Shown here: positions 16,444 through 25,912 of the stretch, in pieces
Position numbering within the stretch: position 1 is the stretch's first letter
Layout of the letters: each line of letters opens with the position of its first letter
Assembly: GCA_944380185.1 (NCBI GenBank)
Contig: CALWGV010000003.1
Coordinates: forward strand, 1-36,049
Length of the DNA stretch: 36,049 bases
From: an uncultured Lachnospiraceae bacterium
Lineage (GTDB): Bacteria > Bacillota > Clostridia > Lachnospirales > Lachnospiraceae
Reading direction: 5' to 3'
The notes under the pieces: model-generated
What the model was told of the DNA's origin: nothing
The model's database searches: none
What the model saw: the letters and a program-made list of their open reading frames with translations, nothing else
Made by a program: the position numbers and the translations under genes

Positions 16444-16472
16444 AGTATATCGGATTTTGGAATAAAAGTCAA
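16444..16472 (-). promoter_or_regulatory. promoter of the tRNA-Val/tRNA-Met unit
   Basis: TTGACT, 17 nt, TATACT on the minus strand, about 30 nt before tRNA-Val. Confidence 0.8.
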
Positions 16473-16595
16473 GCACTTTTTTCAGATTTTTTTCCATTAT
16501 TTTTTGATGGGATTTGCCAAAGTCAAAGAAAAAAGTGTCGGAGAACAGACTCTCGCCATCATCATATACAGACAGCGATATTCTCATCCTTACTG

Positions 16596-17486
16596 TCACA
16601 ATTCCACCCGGCTGACCGGATCCTTCGGTTCCAGCTTTACTGTGTCGCGAATCATGCGCACACCCACGACTACCACCACAACACCAAGGACACCGGAGAT
16701 AAGCATCATCGGCCGGCTGCTGTACATAAAATCCAGAAGTCCCGTTTCCGTAACCACCACGGAGAACAGATTCGCCACCGCATGAAAGAGGACCGGGGCA
16801 AACAGATTATGATATTTCTCATAGACATAAGCCATCAAAAAGCCTAGAATTGCTGAATACACCATCTGCGTCATATTTCCATGGAAAAAGCCGAAGGCCA
16901 GTGCGGACAGCAGCATCGCCGTCCCCGGCGTCATATATTCCTTCATGCGCTTATACATCAGACCTCTGAATAAAAGTTCCTCGCAGACAGGAGCCACAAT
17001 GACCGTGCCCAAAAGTTCCATCCAGATCCCCGTCGAATACAGTGTCTGCGATACCTCCTGATACGCCGTATCGATCTGTGCCAGGCCAATTCCCAGCAGA
17101 ATATTGTTTCCGCCGATACATGCGCCAAAAGCCACCATGGCTATCAGCACGTACTCCATAAACGACGCCCCATTATAGGCAATCTCCTGCCCTAATGCCA
17201 CTCTCTTCTTTTTGTCTCCGCGATAAAAAAGCCAGGCAAAAGGAATAGTAAGCACATTGGTCGCCAGAGTGATATAATAGCTCGCCGGCCCGACCACTAA
17301 ACTTTCAATATAAATAATCTGCTCGGTCATGGAACCGGCCTCCAGCAGACTTCCGTCCATCAGGACAACAATAGTCAAAATAACGCTGCCGACCATCGCT
17401 GCCACAAACTGTATCCCCAGATACAGCAAAAGCGGGTAGAATAAACGCCAGGCTATCTTCAGCCAGTTGTCTCTGTTCTCCTCCAT
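16596..17486 (-). CDS. CPBP-family intramembrane glutamic protease
   Basis: A 296-residue polytopic membrane protein of the CPBP (CAAX protease/bacteriocin-processing, Abi) family. The catalytic motifs are EELLFRGLMYKRM (the paired glutamates), then FGFFHGN and the His motif HAVANLFS, in the order expected for the active site inside the membrane. About eight hydrophobic helices are present. Members process prenylated proteins or peptides, or serve in bacteriocin immunity; the substrate here is unknown and no bacteriocin gene is nearby. The start MEENRDNWLK follows AAAGGAAGAG. It is transcribed from its own promoter, with the tRNA unit downstream. Confidence 0.9.
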   Translation of the reverse strand: MEENRDNWLKIAWRLFYPLLLYLGIQFVAAMVGSVILTIVVLMDGSLLEAGSMTEQIIYIESLVVGPASYYITLATNVLTIPFAWLFYRGDKKKRVALGQEIAYNGASFMEYVLIAMVAFGACIGGNNILLGIGLAQIDTAYQEVSQTLYSTGIWMELLGTVIVAPVCEELLFRGLMYKRMKEYMTPGTAMLLSALAFGFFHGNMTQMVYSAILGFLMAYVYEKYHNLFAPVLFHAVANLFSVVVTETGLLDFMYSSRPMMLISGVLGVVVVVVGVRMIRDTVKLEPKDPVSRVEL

Positions 17487-17606
17487 ACACGTCTCTTCCT
17501 TTCGTCCTTACTGCCTGTCCCGGCAAAATTAACTTCGCCGGGGACAGCTTTCATACTCCCGCCCACAGCCTCTCAAACTCTCAGCTGTTCTATGATGCTG
17601 CTTTTC

Positions 17607-17635
17607 AGTATAGCAGAATTTAGTCCGCTGCGCAA
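17607..17635 (-). promoter_or_regulatory. promoter of the CPBP protease gene
   Basis: TTGCGC, 17 nt, TATACT on the minus strand; leader about 110 nt. Confidence 0.6.
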
Positions 17636-17730
17636 CCTCCGACCATAACCCGCAGGATTATTTTTTGCTCTGTTTTGCCCTGCTTTAATCTTCCATTTTT
17701 ATTTCTTGTCAATATTTTTTCACAGGGCTC

Positions 17731-17759
17731 TTTACAAATCTTCTCTTCTGTACTATACT
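17731..17759 (+). promoter_or_regulatory. promoter of the FMN riboswitch-ribU unit
   Basis: TTTACA, 17 nt, TATACT on the plus strand, about 50 nt upstream of the riboswitch. Confidence 0.75.
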
Positions 17760-17813
17760 CGTTAACAGATGACGTCTGGCACACAGACCTTCTTCCACAA
17801 TTTCATAGAGGAA

Positions 17814-17923
17814 GTCTTTGGGGCAGGGTGAAATTCCCTACCGATGGTATAGTCCATGACCCGCTTTGGCGGCTGATCTGGTGCAATTCCAGAACCGACG
17901 GTATAGTCCGGATGGGAAAAGAC
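17814..17923 (+). promoter_or_regulatory. FMN riboswitch (RFN element)
   Basis: All the conserved RFN segments are present in order: GGGGCAGGGTGAAATTCCC, TACCGATGGTATAGTCCATGA, CCCGC-TTT-GGCGG, TGATCTGGTGCAATTCCAGA, ACCGACGGTATAGTCCGGAT and GGGAAAAGAC, closing the outer stem GTCTTT/AAAAGAC. The aptamer binds flavin mononucleotide. A terminator follows, so high FMN should shut off the downstream riboflavin importer. Confidence 0.97.
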
Positions 17924-17942
17924 GTTTTCTGCTTTTTTGCTG

Positions 17943-17969
17943 TCCCCAACTTGTGTGGGGGTTTTTTTT
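17943..17969 (+). terminator. regulated terminator of the FMN riboswitch
   Basis: CCCCA/TGGGG stem followed by T8, 20 nt after the aptamer and before the ribU ribosome site. This is the expression platform. Confidence 0.85.
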
Positions 17970-18017
17970 ATTTTCAAGATACGCCCGTTTGCAGACGGGT
18001 CAGAGGAGGAAGAAGTC

Positions 18018-18617
18018 ATGAAAGAAAAACTGTTCTCAACCAAAAACATCGTGATTATGGGAATGTTCGGCGCTCTCGCCGTCGTGCTGATGCTCTTTGA
18101 GTTTCCCATTCCCTTTATCGCCCCCAGCTTCTATGAGCTGGATTTCAGCGAGGTTCCCGTGCTGATCGGCACCTTTATGATCTCGCCGGTGGCCGGCGTC
18201 ATCATTGAACTGGTCAAAGTGCTTCTCAACCTGGTTATCAACGGGACCAGCACCGGCGGAGTCGGCGAGTTCGCCAATTTCTGCATCGGCTGTGCCATGG
18301 TCATCCCCGCCGGGCTCATCTATCATCATCACAAGACAAAAAAAATGGCCGTGTTGGCCATGACCGTAGGCACCATCGTCATGGTGGCAGCCGGTGTATT
18401 TCTGAACGCCTGGGTCATGCTGCCCTTTTACTCGCAGATGATGCCCCTGGAACAAATTATCGATATGGGAGCCGCTATCAATCCGGCCGTCTCCAATGTC
18501 TGGACTTTCGTCCTGTTCACCGTAGCTCCTTTTAATCTGGTTAAGGGTGTTCTGGTCAGTCTGATCACTGCCTTGCTTTATAAAAAGGTGAGCGTTCTGC
18601 TTCGGGGCGTTCACTAA
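18018..18617 (+). CDS. ribU: riboflavin ECF transporter S-component
   Basis: RibU binds riboflavin in the membrane and delivers it through the shared ECF module. The 199-residue product has six hydrophobic segments and RibU hallmarks: IAPSFYELDFSEVPVLIGTFMISPVAGV near the N-terminus, ELVKVLLNLVINGTSTGGVGEFANF in the middle, and FNLVKGVLVSLITALLYKK at the end. ATG 18018 has GAGGAGG at good spacing. The longer open frame upstream runs through the terminator and is not coding. Control by the FMN riboswitch supports the substrate assignment. The last 4 bases overlap the convergent lipoprotein gene. Confidence 0.97.
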   Translation: MKEKLFSTKNIVIMGMFGALAVVLMLFEFPIPFIAPSFYELDFSEVPVLIGTFMISPVAGVIIELVKVLLNLVINGTSTGGVGEFANFCIGCAMVIPAGLIYHHHKTKKMAVLAMTVGTIVMVAAGVFLNAWVMLPFYSQMMPLEQIIDMGAAINPAVSNVWTFVLFTVAPFNLVKGVLVSLITALLYKKVSVLLRGVH

Positions 18618-19204
18618 AAAGCGCCCGCCCCTTTCCCACTGTCCCTTCTCGCTGATGGCAAACTGGGTATCTTCGAATGTTTTCTGAAAAAGGTGGCCGC
18701 CACATCCCCGCTGCCCAGAGCTTCTTCCCAGCCAGTAAGATCATCAATATGACCTAGCCGGGTATAGCTCCAGGAATTAGAACCATAGAACATGACAATT
18801 TGATTGCCCTGATACAGCACGATGTCCCCGGCCTGTGTTGTGGTCTGTTGGTTGCTGGTGGGAAGACTTGTTCCAAGCGGCCCAACCTTTTCAAAACCGG
18901 AATAGTCGCTCATCTGAATGGTGACAGGCCCCTGCTCCATCATTTCCACCAAAGCATCCACCGCTGCATTTTCTTCCAAAGTGGCAGTAAAGGTAGTGCC
19001 GCCAACCTGTACAATCATATTCATTATGCTCTTTTCCTCCTCCATGGTTTCACTATCCATTATCTGTGATTCTGGTGATGTTTCTATCGGAACGGAAGAG
19101 CTGCTTTCCGGCTCGCTCTCAGCCTGTTCACTGTTTCCGCAGCCTGCAAGCAGCGCCGCCAAAGAGAAAACAGTAATTGTCAATAAGGATATAGCATTTT
19201 TCAT
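18614..19204 (-). CDS. cyclophilin-like fold lipoprotein with run-on C-terminus
   Basis: A 196-residue secreted lipoprotein. The signal peptide ends in the lipobox LLAGC, followed by a Ser/Glu-rich spacer. The cyclophilin-like domain starts at MNMIVQVGGTTFTATLEENAAV and shows GDIVLYQGNQIVMFYGSNSWSYTRLGHIDD and EALGSGDVAATF. Homologous domains normally stop right after that last strand. Here about 22 unrelated, basic residues follow, and the stop lies inside the end of ribU, so the original stop was probably lost by a frameshift or deletion. ATG 19204 sits after AAAGTGGTGAA. Its ligand is unknown. It follows the SDR-fusion gene by 50 nt, in a pattern often found next to LysR regulators. Confidence 0.75.
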   Translation of the reverse strand: MKNAISLLTITVFSLAALLAGCGNSEQAESEPESSSSVPIETSPESQIMDSETMEEEKSIMNMIVQVGGTTFTATLEENAAVDALVEMMEQGPVTIQMSDYSGFEKVGPLGTSLPTSNQQTTTQAGDIVLYQGNQIVMFYGSNSWSYTRLGHIDDLTGWEEALGSGDVAATFFRKHSKIPSLPSARRDSGKGAGAF

Positions 19205-19254
19205 AGCGTTCACCACTTTCTTTTGTGATAAGAGCCCGCGTTCCCAATTAAATG

Positions 19255-19647
19255 TTATTTCTTTTTCTGTATCTGATAAATAAGGTAGTCCAGGCAATCT
19301 ATTTGCTTTTCTTCCCTATGAAGCTTTTCTAATAAATGCTTCCTGTGACGGGAAAGAAGTTGTAGCTGTTGTTCTTTATCATGACTGTTCTGAAGAGTCA
19401 TAAATTTTTCTGCCATTTCATCTGTGCACCCGGCATCCTTTAGATTCTGTAGAACGGTATAGGCATAAGGGTTCTCCGGAGCTTCATACTTTGCTGTTTT
19501 GTTAACAGCATCCAGCTTTTCCTGATGCCGGGCAGTGATAACTACTGCCGCACCTTCCTCCGCAGACAACTCCGCCATTGACTGCCCCATGCCATAACTG
19601 GCTCCGGTGATGATGACGGCCTTATCTTTGAGCATTTGTGCTTCCAT
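19255..19647 (-). pseudogene. SDR N-terminal fragment fused in frame to an unrelated small protein
   Basis: One 130-residue open frame made of two parts. Residues 1-49 are the start of a short-chain dehydrogenase: KDKAVIITGASYGMGQ is the NAD(P)-binding loop, followed by AVVITARHQEKLDAV. The rest of the Rossmann fold, including the YxxxK active site, is absent. From about residue 50 the sequence switches to NPYAYTVLQNLKDAGCTDE, then LLSRHRKHLLEKLHREEKQ and DCLDYLIYQIQKKK. This matches, from memory, a small helical protein common in clostridia and often near such LysR clusters. An internal deletion joining two neighbouring genes is the simplest explanation. The dehydrogenase is dead; the small protein might still be made, with a foreign N-terminus. 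Confidence 0.75.
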
Positions 19648-19745
19648 TTGAAATAACCCCTTTTCATTACTATTTTTCTTTCTGTCTATAGTGTACTGCC
19701 AAGCAAATCAAATATCAAATTCTTATTCTTTATCACTTTCCATAA

Positions 19746-19774
19746 TTGACTCTTATGGGTTTTTTTATTATACT
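19746..19774 (+). promoter_or_regulatory. promoter of the LysR gene
   Basis: TTGACT, 17 nt, TATACT on the plus strand. A weaker minus-strand candidate (TTTGAT, 16 nt, TATAGA near 19697) would drive the divergent SDR-fusion and lipoprotein genes from the same 175-bp gap. Confidence 0.7.
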
Positions 19775-19822
19775 GATGAAAGAATTGCTGATAACCATAT
19801 TGACTGATAGGAGACGATCTAA

Positions 19823-20716
19823 ATGGAACTGCGTGTATTAGAGTATTTTTTGGCGGTGGCCAGGGAGCAAAATATTACCGCGGCCGCCGAATCTCTGCAT
19901 ATCTCTCAACCTGCCTTGTCCACACAGCTTAAACACATGGAGGACGAGTTGGGAAAACAGCTTTTAATCCGTGGGGTAAAAGGCTCGCGCAAGGTCATTT
20001 TGACAGAGGAAGGAATGATTTTGCGCAAGCGTGCAGAAGAAATTCTCTCGCTTGTTAAGCGGACAGAAAATGAAATAACCCAATCCGATGAAACTATCGC
20101 CGGCAATGTGTTTATCGGAACAGGTGAGACTGAAATTGTACGTTTGTTCGCTATAGTTGCCAAAAAGCTGCAAATAAAATATCCAGATATTCAGTATCAC
20201 ATCTCCAGCGGTAATGCGGAGCATGTATTGGAATATCTGGATAAGGGCCTCATTGATTTTGGGCTGCTTTTTACAGAGATCGACCCGCAGAAATATGAGG
20301 CGATCCCGGTTTCCATCAAAGACACCTGGGGCGTTCTCATGCGCAAGGATTCCCCCTTAGCTGAAAAAGAAACCATCTGCCCGGAAGATCTGTGGGATAA
20401 ACCATTGATCGTTTCCCAGCAAAAAGGGGACAATGCCTATCTGGGACGCTGGCTCCAGCGGAAAGAATCGGAACTGCATATTGTCGCTACCTATAATCTG
20501 CTTTTTAACGCTTCTCTATTGGTGGATGAGGGGCTTGGATACGCTCTGTGCTACGATAAGCTCATCAATACTCAGGGCAGCAATCTCTGTTTCCGTCCCC
20601 TTTCTCCTCAGTTGGAGGCTCCCGGCTTTATCGTCTGGAAAAAATACCAGGTATTCTCTAAAGCAGCAAATATTTTTTTACAGTATCTGCAGAAAACACT
20701 TGAAACAGAAATGTAA
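19823..20716 (+). CDS. LysR-family transcriptional regulator
   Basis: A 297-residue regulator. The N-terminal winged helix-turn-helix (residues 1-60) is standard: MELRVLEYFLAVAREQNITA, then AAESLHISQPALSTQLKHME and ELGKQLLIRG. The effector-binding domain starts near residue 90 (GNVFIGTGETEIVRLF) and includes DKGLIDFGLLF. Length is normal and the gene appears intact. ATG 19823 follows ATAGGAGA. It is divergent from the SDR-fusion and cyclophilin-like genes, the usual layout for a LysR protein and its target operon. Since that operon has been gutted, the regulator may be nearly orphaned. It converges with the M20 peptidase with only 10 bases between. Confidence 0.93.
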   Translation: MELRVLEYFLAVAREQNITAAAESLHISQPALSTQLKHMEDELGKQLLIRGVKGSRKVILTEEGMILRKRAEEILSLVKRTENEITQSDETIAGNVFIGTGETEIVRLFAIVAKKLQIKYPDIQYHISSGNAEHVLEYLDKGLIDFGLLFTEIDPQKYEAIPVSIKDTWGVLMRKDSPLAEKETICPEDLWDKPLIVSQQKGDNAYLGRWLQRKESELHIVATYNLLFNASLLVDEGLGYALCYDKLINTQGSNLCFRPLSPQLEAPGFIVWKKYQVFSKAANIFLQYLQKTLETEM

Positions 20717-20726
20717 AGCTGTGCCT

Positions 20727-21869
20727 CTACTCCTTTTCATATTCCAGCATCAACGCCAGGGCGATCTTCAATCCTGCCGGCAGGCTGTCCAGCTCCACCC
20801 ATTCTTCGCGGGTATGGGCCAGGCCGCCCTTCACTGCACCGATGGTATTGGCCGGAATTCCCAGGGACAGGGGAATATTGCTGTCGGTGGAGCTGGCGAT
20901 TATACGCGCCTCCTTCCCGGTGAATGCATGTATCACCTGGGCGCTGCGCCCGGTAAAGCGGTTTAACTCCTCACGGTCCAGAGGGCCGTCGCCGGGACGC
21001 ACCCCCAGAAGCTCCACGGTAAACGTTCCGCCGCAATCCTGCCATTTCTCCAGCACCGCCCGGAATTTCTTTTCCATCTCTTCCAGGCAGTCCTGTGAAG
21101 CAGAGCGGAATTCATAGAGCATGGACGCCTCCTGGGCAATGGAATTGACTGTGGTGCCGCCCTCGATGCGTCCCACATTAAACGTTGTGCGGGCGCTCTG
21201 GGGCGGCTCTATTTGATAAAGCTCCTCCACCAGCCCGCAGAGCAGATGAATGGCGTTGGAACGGCCGAAATCCCCATAGGAATGGCCTCCTGTGGTACGG
21301 CAGGTGATGCGGTAGCGAAAGGAACCCACCGCCCCGTTGCAGCACATCGGCATATGGCCGTCAAAGGAATAAAAGCCCCGGATGCGGCTGCCGTACCGGT
21401 CAAACACCGCCCTGACGCCGTCCAGATTTCCCAGGCCCTCCTCGCAGGCATTGGCCACGATCAGGACGCCGCAGGCAAACTCCGTTTTATTCTGAATCAG
21501 ATACCGCGCTGCCAGCAGAAGATTGACCAGATTCGCCGTGTCATCCCCGATACCGGGGGCATAGAGGCGGTTCCCCTCCTCCCGCATAGGCAGCGTTTCC
21601 GTATCGGGAAATACAATATCCGTGTGAGCGGCAAACACAATCATGTCCCGGCCCTCTTCGCAGCCAAGGGCACAGATTACGTTTTTCGCCTCGTCAATAT
21701 ATACATCTTCCGCGCCCTGACTGGTCAGCCAATCTCTGCAAAACTCTGCGCGCAGTTCTTCGCTTTTGGTTGGCGCGGGCAGCCTTCCCAATGTCCGCAA
21801 AAGCTCAGCCTGCTCCGTGCGGCAGCTCTCGGCATAGGCCTCAACACGGGGGATATTTCGTTCTCTCAT
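20727..21869 (-). CDS. M20-family metallopeptidase (PepT-like)
   Basis: A 380-residue cytoplasmic zinc peptidase of the M20 clan. Zinc ligands are recognisable in AAHTDIVFPD, GIGDDTANL (bridging Asp), ANACEEGLGNL (general-base and ligand Glu), FDGHMP, and the C-terminal GGLAHTREEW. The dimerisation insert runs through GGHSYGDFGRSNAIHLLC and VGRIEGGTTVNSIAQEA. The closest functional guess is a di- or tripeptidase; other M20 amidohydrolases are possible. ATG 21869 follows AAAGGGAGGG. All ligands are present, so it seems active in spite of the decayed genes on both sides. Confidence 0.88.
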   Translation of the reverse strand: MRERNIPRVEAYAESCRTEQAELLRTLGRLPAPTKSEELRAEFCRDWLTSQGAEDVYIDEAKNVICALGCEEGRDMIVFAAHTDIVFPDTETLPMREEGNRLYAPGIGDDTANLVNLLLAARYLIQNKTEFACGVLIVANACEEGLGNLDGVRAVFDRYGSRIRGFYSFDGHMPMCCNGAVGSFRYRITCRTTGGHSYGDFGRSNAIHLLCGLVEELYQIEPPQSARTTFNVGRIEGGTTVNSIAQEASMLYEFRSASQDCLEEMEKKFRAVLEKWQDCGGTFTVELLGVRPGDGPLDREELNRFTGRSAQVIHAFTGKEARIIASSTDSNIPLSLGIPANTIGAVKGGLAHTREEWVELDSLPAGLKIALALMLEYEKE

Positions 21870-21938
21870 GGTCGTTCCCTCCCTTTCTTACATTCACAGC
21901 GCCCGCAGACGGCGCTCCGCCTGCGGACAACTGTCTGC

Positions 21939-23420
<1,482 letters not shown>

Positions 23421-23423
<3 letters not shown>

Positions 23424-23499
23424 CGTTTACAAAAAATTCGAGTCATTGTACCACACGACGCCCTCCACCTACCGCCAGCTGCGCGAAAAAGGATATTAA
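23421..23499 (+). pseudogene. C-terminal remnant of an AraC-family regulator
   Basis: On the plus strand the bases read TVYKKFESLYHTTPSTYRQL (then REKGY and stop). This is the last helix of an AraC/XylS DNA-binding domain (pattern FKKxxGxTPxxYR). Nothing of the preceding 250 or more residues remains; the fragment abuts the EIIC remnant. It was probably the regulator of the beta-glucoside operon. Confidence 0.7.
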
Positions 23500-23506
23500 C
23501 GTACGC

Positions 23507-23553
23507 AAAAAAGAGGATGTCTTCACAGCAGCTTGATGCTGCGGGACATCCTC
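23507..23553 (-). terminator. terminator of the carboxyltransferase operon
   Basis: Minus-strand stem GAGGATGTC/GACATCCTC enclosing a second stem CGCAGC/GCTGCTG, followed by T6. Confidence 0.92.
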
Positions 23554-23599
23554 ATTTAAAATACCATATAATACCCAAGTCAGACTACAGACTATCAGA

Positions 23600-25012
23600 T
23601 CAGACCGGATAGGCCTTGTTTTCCGTATCCGCCACAGTCAGATCCACCTTTTTTTGCTGGGCCTCCCGGTACTTGAAGAAATCAATGGCCACCTGGGGGA
23701 AGAGGGCGTAGGTCAATACATCCTCGTCCTGCTGCTGCCACTGGCTGATCTCCGAGCGCAGCTTGTCAAGCTCCGGCGGAATCAAATCCGCAGGACGGCA
23801 GGTGATCGGCTCCTTGTCGCCAATGACTTTCTTCTGCAATTCCTTATTGAAAGGCTTGATCGTCGCCCCGTACTCGCCGGAGAGGACAGCCTTCGTCTCC
23901 TTGGTCACCATCTTATATCTCTCGCCCATCAGCACATTGAATACGGCCTGGGTTCCTACAATCTGGGACGAAGGAGTCACCAGAGGCGGCTCTCCCAGAT
24001 CTTCCCGTACCCTGGGCACTTCCTCCAGCACATCGTAGTAGCGGTCCTCCGCATGCTGCTCCTTTAACTGGGAGGTCAGGTTAGAAAGCATGCCGCCGGG
24101 CACCTGATAGAGCAGCGTCTTGATATTGACGCCCAGATTCTTGGGATTTAAAAGGCCGGACTCCAGGGCCTCATCCCGGATCGGGCGGAAGTAATCGGCT
24201 ATTTCAGAGAGCAGGTTCTGATCCAGCCCCGTATCATAGGGAGTTCCCTTAAAGGTCTCCACCATCACCTCCGTGGCCGGCTGCGACGTCCCCATGGCGA
24301 AGGGCGACATGGCCGTATCGATCACATCCGCTCCGGCCTCCACCGCCTTTAAATAGGTCATCGAGGCGACACCGGAGGTATAATGGGTATGCACCTGGAT
24401 CGGCAGATCGGTGACCTCCTTTAGCGCAGTCACCAGCCTGGTGGCCTCATAGGGCAGAAGCAGGCCGGCCATATCCTTGATACAGATGGAATGGGCGCCC
24501 ATATCCTCGATCCGCTTGGCCATGTCCTTCCAGTAATCCAGAGTATAGCCGTCCCCGATGGTGTAGGACAAAGCCACCTGTGCATGTCCTTTCTCATGGA
24601 TGGCCGCATCCACAGCGCATTTTAAATTGCGCAGATCATTGAAGCAGTCAAAGATGCGGATGATATCGATGCCGTTTGCAATGGATTTCTGCACGAAATA
24701 CTGCACCACATCGTCGGCGTAAGGCCGGTAGCCCAGGATATTCTGCCCGCGGAAGAGCATCTGCAGCTTGGTCTTTTTAAAGCCGTCGCGGAACTTGCGC
24801 AGTCTGTCCCAGGGGTCTTCTTTCAGGAAACGCAGGGAGGCGTCAAAGGTAGCCCCGCCCCAGCACTCCACGGAATAATACCCCACCTGATCCATTTTTT
24901 CCACGATCGGAAGCATCTGCTCCGTCGTCATGCGGGTGGCGATCAGGGACTGGTGGGCGTCCCGGAGGATCGTCTCCGTTATCTTCAGCGGTTTTTTTAC
25001 TGTCTCACTCAT
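23600..25012 (-). CDS. oadA: carboxyltransferase, OadA/PycB type (5S-like)
   Basis: A 470-residue cytoplasmic carboxyltransferase that moves CO2 between biotin and pyruvate/oxaloacetate. The HMGL-like TIM barrel starts with ITETILRDAHQSLIATRM (metal-binding Asp). It continues with VECWGGATFDASLRFL, MLFRGQNILGYRPY, ICIKDMAGLL (biotin-accepting Lys) and VHTHYTSG (metal-binding His pair). The conserved PycA/OadA C-terminal domain follows (VPGGMLSNL, PPLVTPSSQIVGTQAV). No biotin-carrier domain is attached; it is encoded by the next gene upstream. ATG 25012 follows AGGAGG. It is the last gene of a four-gene operon ended by a strong terminator. It could be the alpha subunit of oxaloacetate decarboxylase, or the 5S subunit of a transcarboxylase. 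Confidence 0.95.
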   Translation of the reverse strand: MSETVKKPLKITETILRDAHQSLIATRMTTEQMLPIVEKMDQVGYYSVECWGGATFDASLRFLKEDPWDRLRKFRDGFKKTKLQMLFRGQNILGYRPYADDVVQYFVQKSIANGIDIIRIFDCFNDLRNLKCAVDAAIHEKGHAQVALSYTIGDGYTLDYWKDMAKRIEDMGAHSICIKDMAGLLLPYEATRLVTALKEVTDLPIQVHTHYTSGVASMTYLKAVEAGADVIDTAMSPFAMGTSQPATEVMVETFKGTPYDTGLDQNLLSEIADYFRPIRDEALESGLLNPKNLGVNIKTLLYQVPGGMLSNLTSQLKEQHAEDRYYDVLEEVPRVREDLGEPPLVTPSSQIVGTQAVFNVLMGERYKMVTKETKAVLSGEYGATIKPFNKELQKKVIGDKEPITCRPADLIPPELDKLRSEISQWQQQDEDVLTYALFPQVAIDFFKYREAQQKKVDLTVADTENKAYPV

Positions 25013-25044
25013 AATTTCCTCCTGTCCAAACCCGGATGAGCCGT

Positions 25045-25461
25045 TCAGTTAAGAGTGGCGAGCACCTGGCCCGTCTCAACGCTGGTTCCCTCAGACACCT
25101 CGATGGTAGCCACTGTGCCGTCCTGAGGAGCTGCCACGGGAATCTCCATCTTCATGGCCTCCAGATACATCACCGTCTCTCCCGCCTTCACTGCCTGGCC
25201 CACTTTGGCCTCGATCTTAGTGATCTTGCCGGCGGCTCCGGCCTCCACCTTGACGCTGCCCGCAGAGCCGGACGCAGCAGGTGCGAAAGCCGGGGCAGGG
25301 GCAGGTGTCTCAGGCGCCGGAACGGGGGCAGGAGCAGGGGCAGGCGCCGCCATGGGCACAGGGCCGGGCATGGGACCTGCAGCAGGAGCTGCCCCCGCAG
25401 GACGCTCCTCCACCGTCACATCATAGGAGACACCATTTACCGTAATTCTGTAATTTTTCAT
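25045..25461 (-). CDS. biotin carrier protein (1.3S/GcdC-like)
   Basis: A 138-residue swinging-arm subunit. N-terminal residues MKNYRITVNGVSYDVTVEE form the docking segment. About 50 residues of Ala-Pro-rich flexible linker follow. The biotinyl domain then ends the protein, with the biotinylated lysine in YLEAMKMEI and the closing GQVLATLN. It carries CO2 between the MmdA-like and OadA-like carboxyltransferases, whose genes flank it (OadG-like gene between). ATG 25461 follows GAGGAAAAA. The low-complexity GCA/CCG-rich linker DNA may be prone to length changes. Confidence 0.95.
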   Translation of the reverse strand: MKNYRITVNGVSYDVTVEERPAGAAPAAGPMPGPVPMAAPAPAPAPVPAPETPAPAPAFAPAASGSAGSVKVEAGAAGKITKIEAKVGQAVKAGETVMYLEAMKMEIPVAAPQDGTVATIEVSEGTSVETGQVLATLN

Positions 25462-25492
25462 CTTTATTTTTCCTCCTGTCGGACTCGTTTTA

Positions 25493-25900
25493 TCAGGCTC
25501 GTTTCCAATTATTATTTGCTGACCGGCGAATGGAGCGGATCACAATGCCGTCCGCCGGGATGTTTTCCGATGCCGCTATGGCCGCCGTGATCACCGCTAT
25601 CAGCTGCAGATCCTGTGCCGGTCCCGGCGCAAAACCAGGTCCTGCAGCAGCTGCCGCAGACGCAGATGCTCCGGCAGGCGCTATGGACGGCTGTCCGGCC
25701 GTCCCATCGGATACAGGCTGCTTGGGCAAAGCCGACGCGCCCTTTCCTCTTTCATCCGCCAGGCTGCGCACCCCCTGGTAGCAGCGGATCAGCAGAAATA
25801 CTGCCGCGAGGAAAATCACTGCCGCCACAAAGATCAAGATCGTATCCGGCTGTGCATTCTGAAAGGTTTCCGCCACGGTTAAACTGGACTGTGTAATCAT
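25493..25900 (-). CDS. OadG-like small membrane subunit
   Basis: A 135-residue protein with one membrane helix (about 18-38, DTILIFVAAVIFLAAVFLLI). A long Ala/Pro/Gly-rich cytoplasmic linker follows, then a C-terminal segment (DLQLIAVITAAIAASENIPADGI, ending RRSANNNWKRA) typical of the gamma/delta subunits of Na+-pumping decarboxylases. Such subunits anchor and assemble the complex. ATG 25900 follows AAGGAGGG and the gene starts 12 nt after the MmdA-like stop. Sequence conservation in this family is weak, so the call rests on architecture and position. Confidence 0.8.
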   Translation of the reverse strand: MITQSSLTVAETFQNAQPDTILIFVAAVIFLAAVFLLIRCYQGVRSLADERGKGASALPKQPVSDGTAGQPSIAPAGASASAAAAAGPGFAPGPAQDLQLIAVITAAIAASENIPADGIVIRSIRRSANNNWKRA

Positions 25901-25912
25901 AGAGCTCCCTCC

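Noticed and set aside
17937-18017. Upstream extension of ribU
   Set aside because: It runs through the riboswitch terminator; the ribosome site clearly selects ATG 18018.
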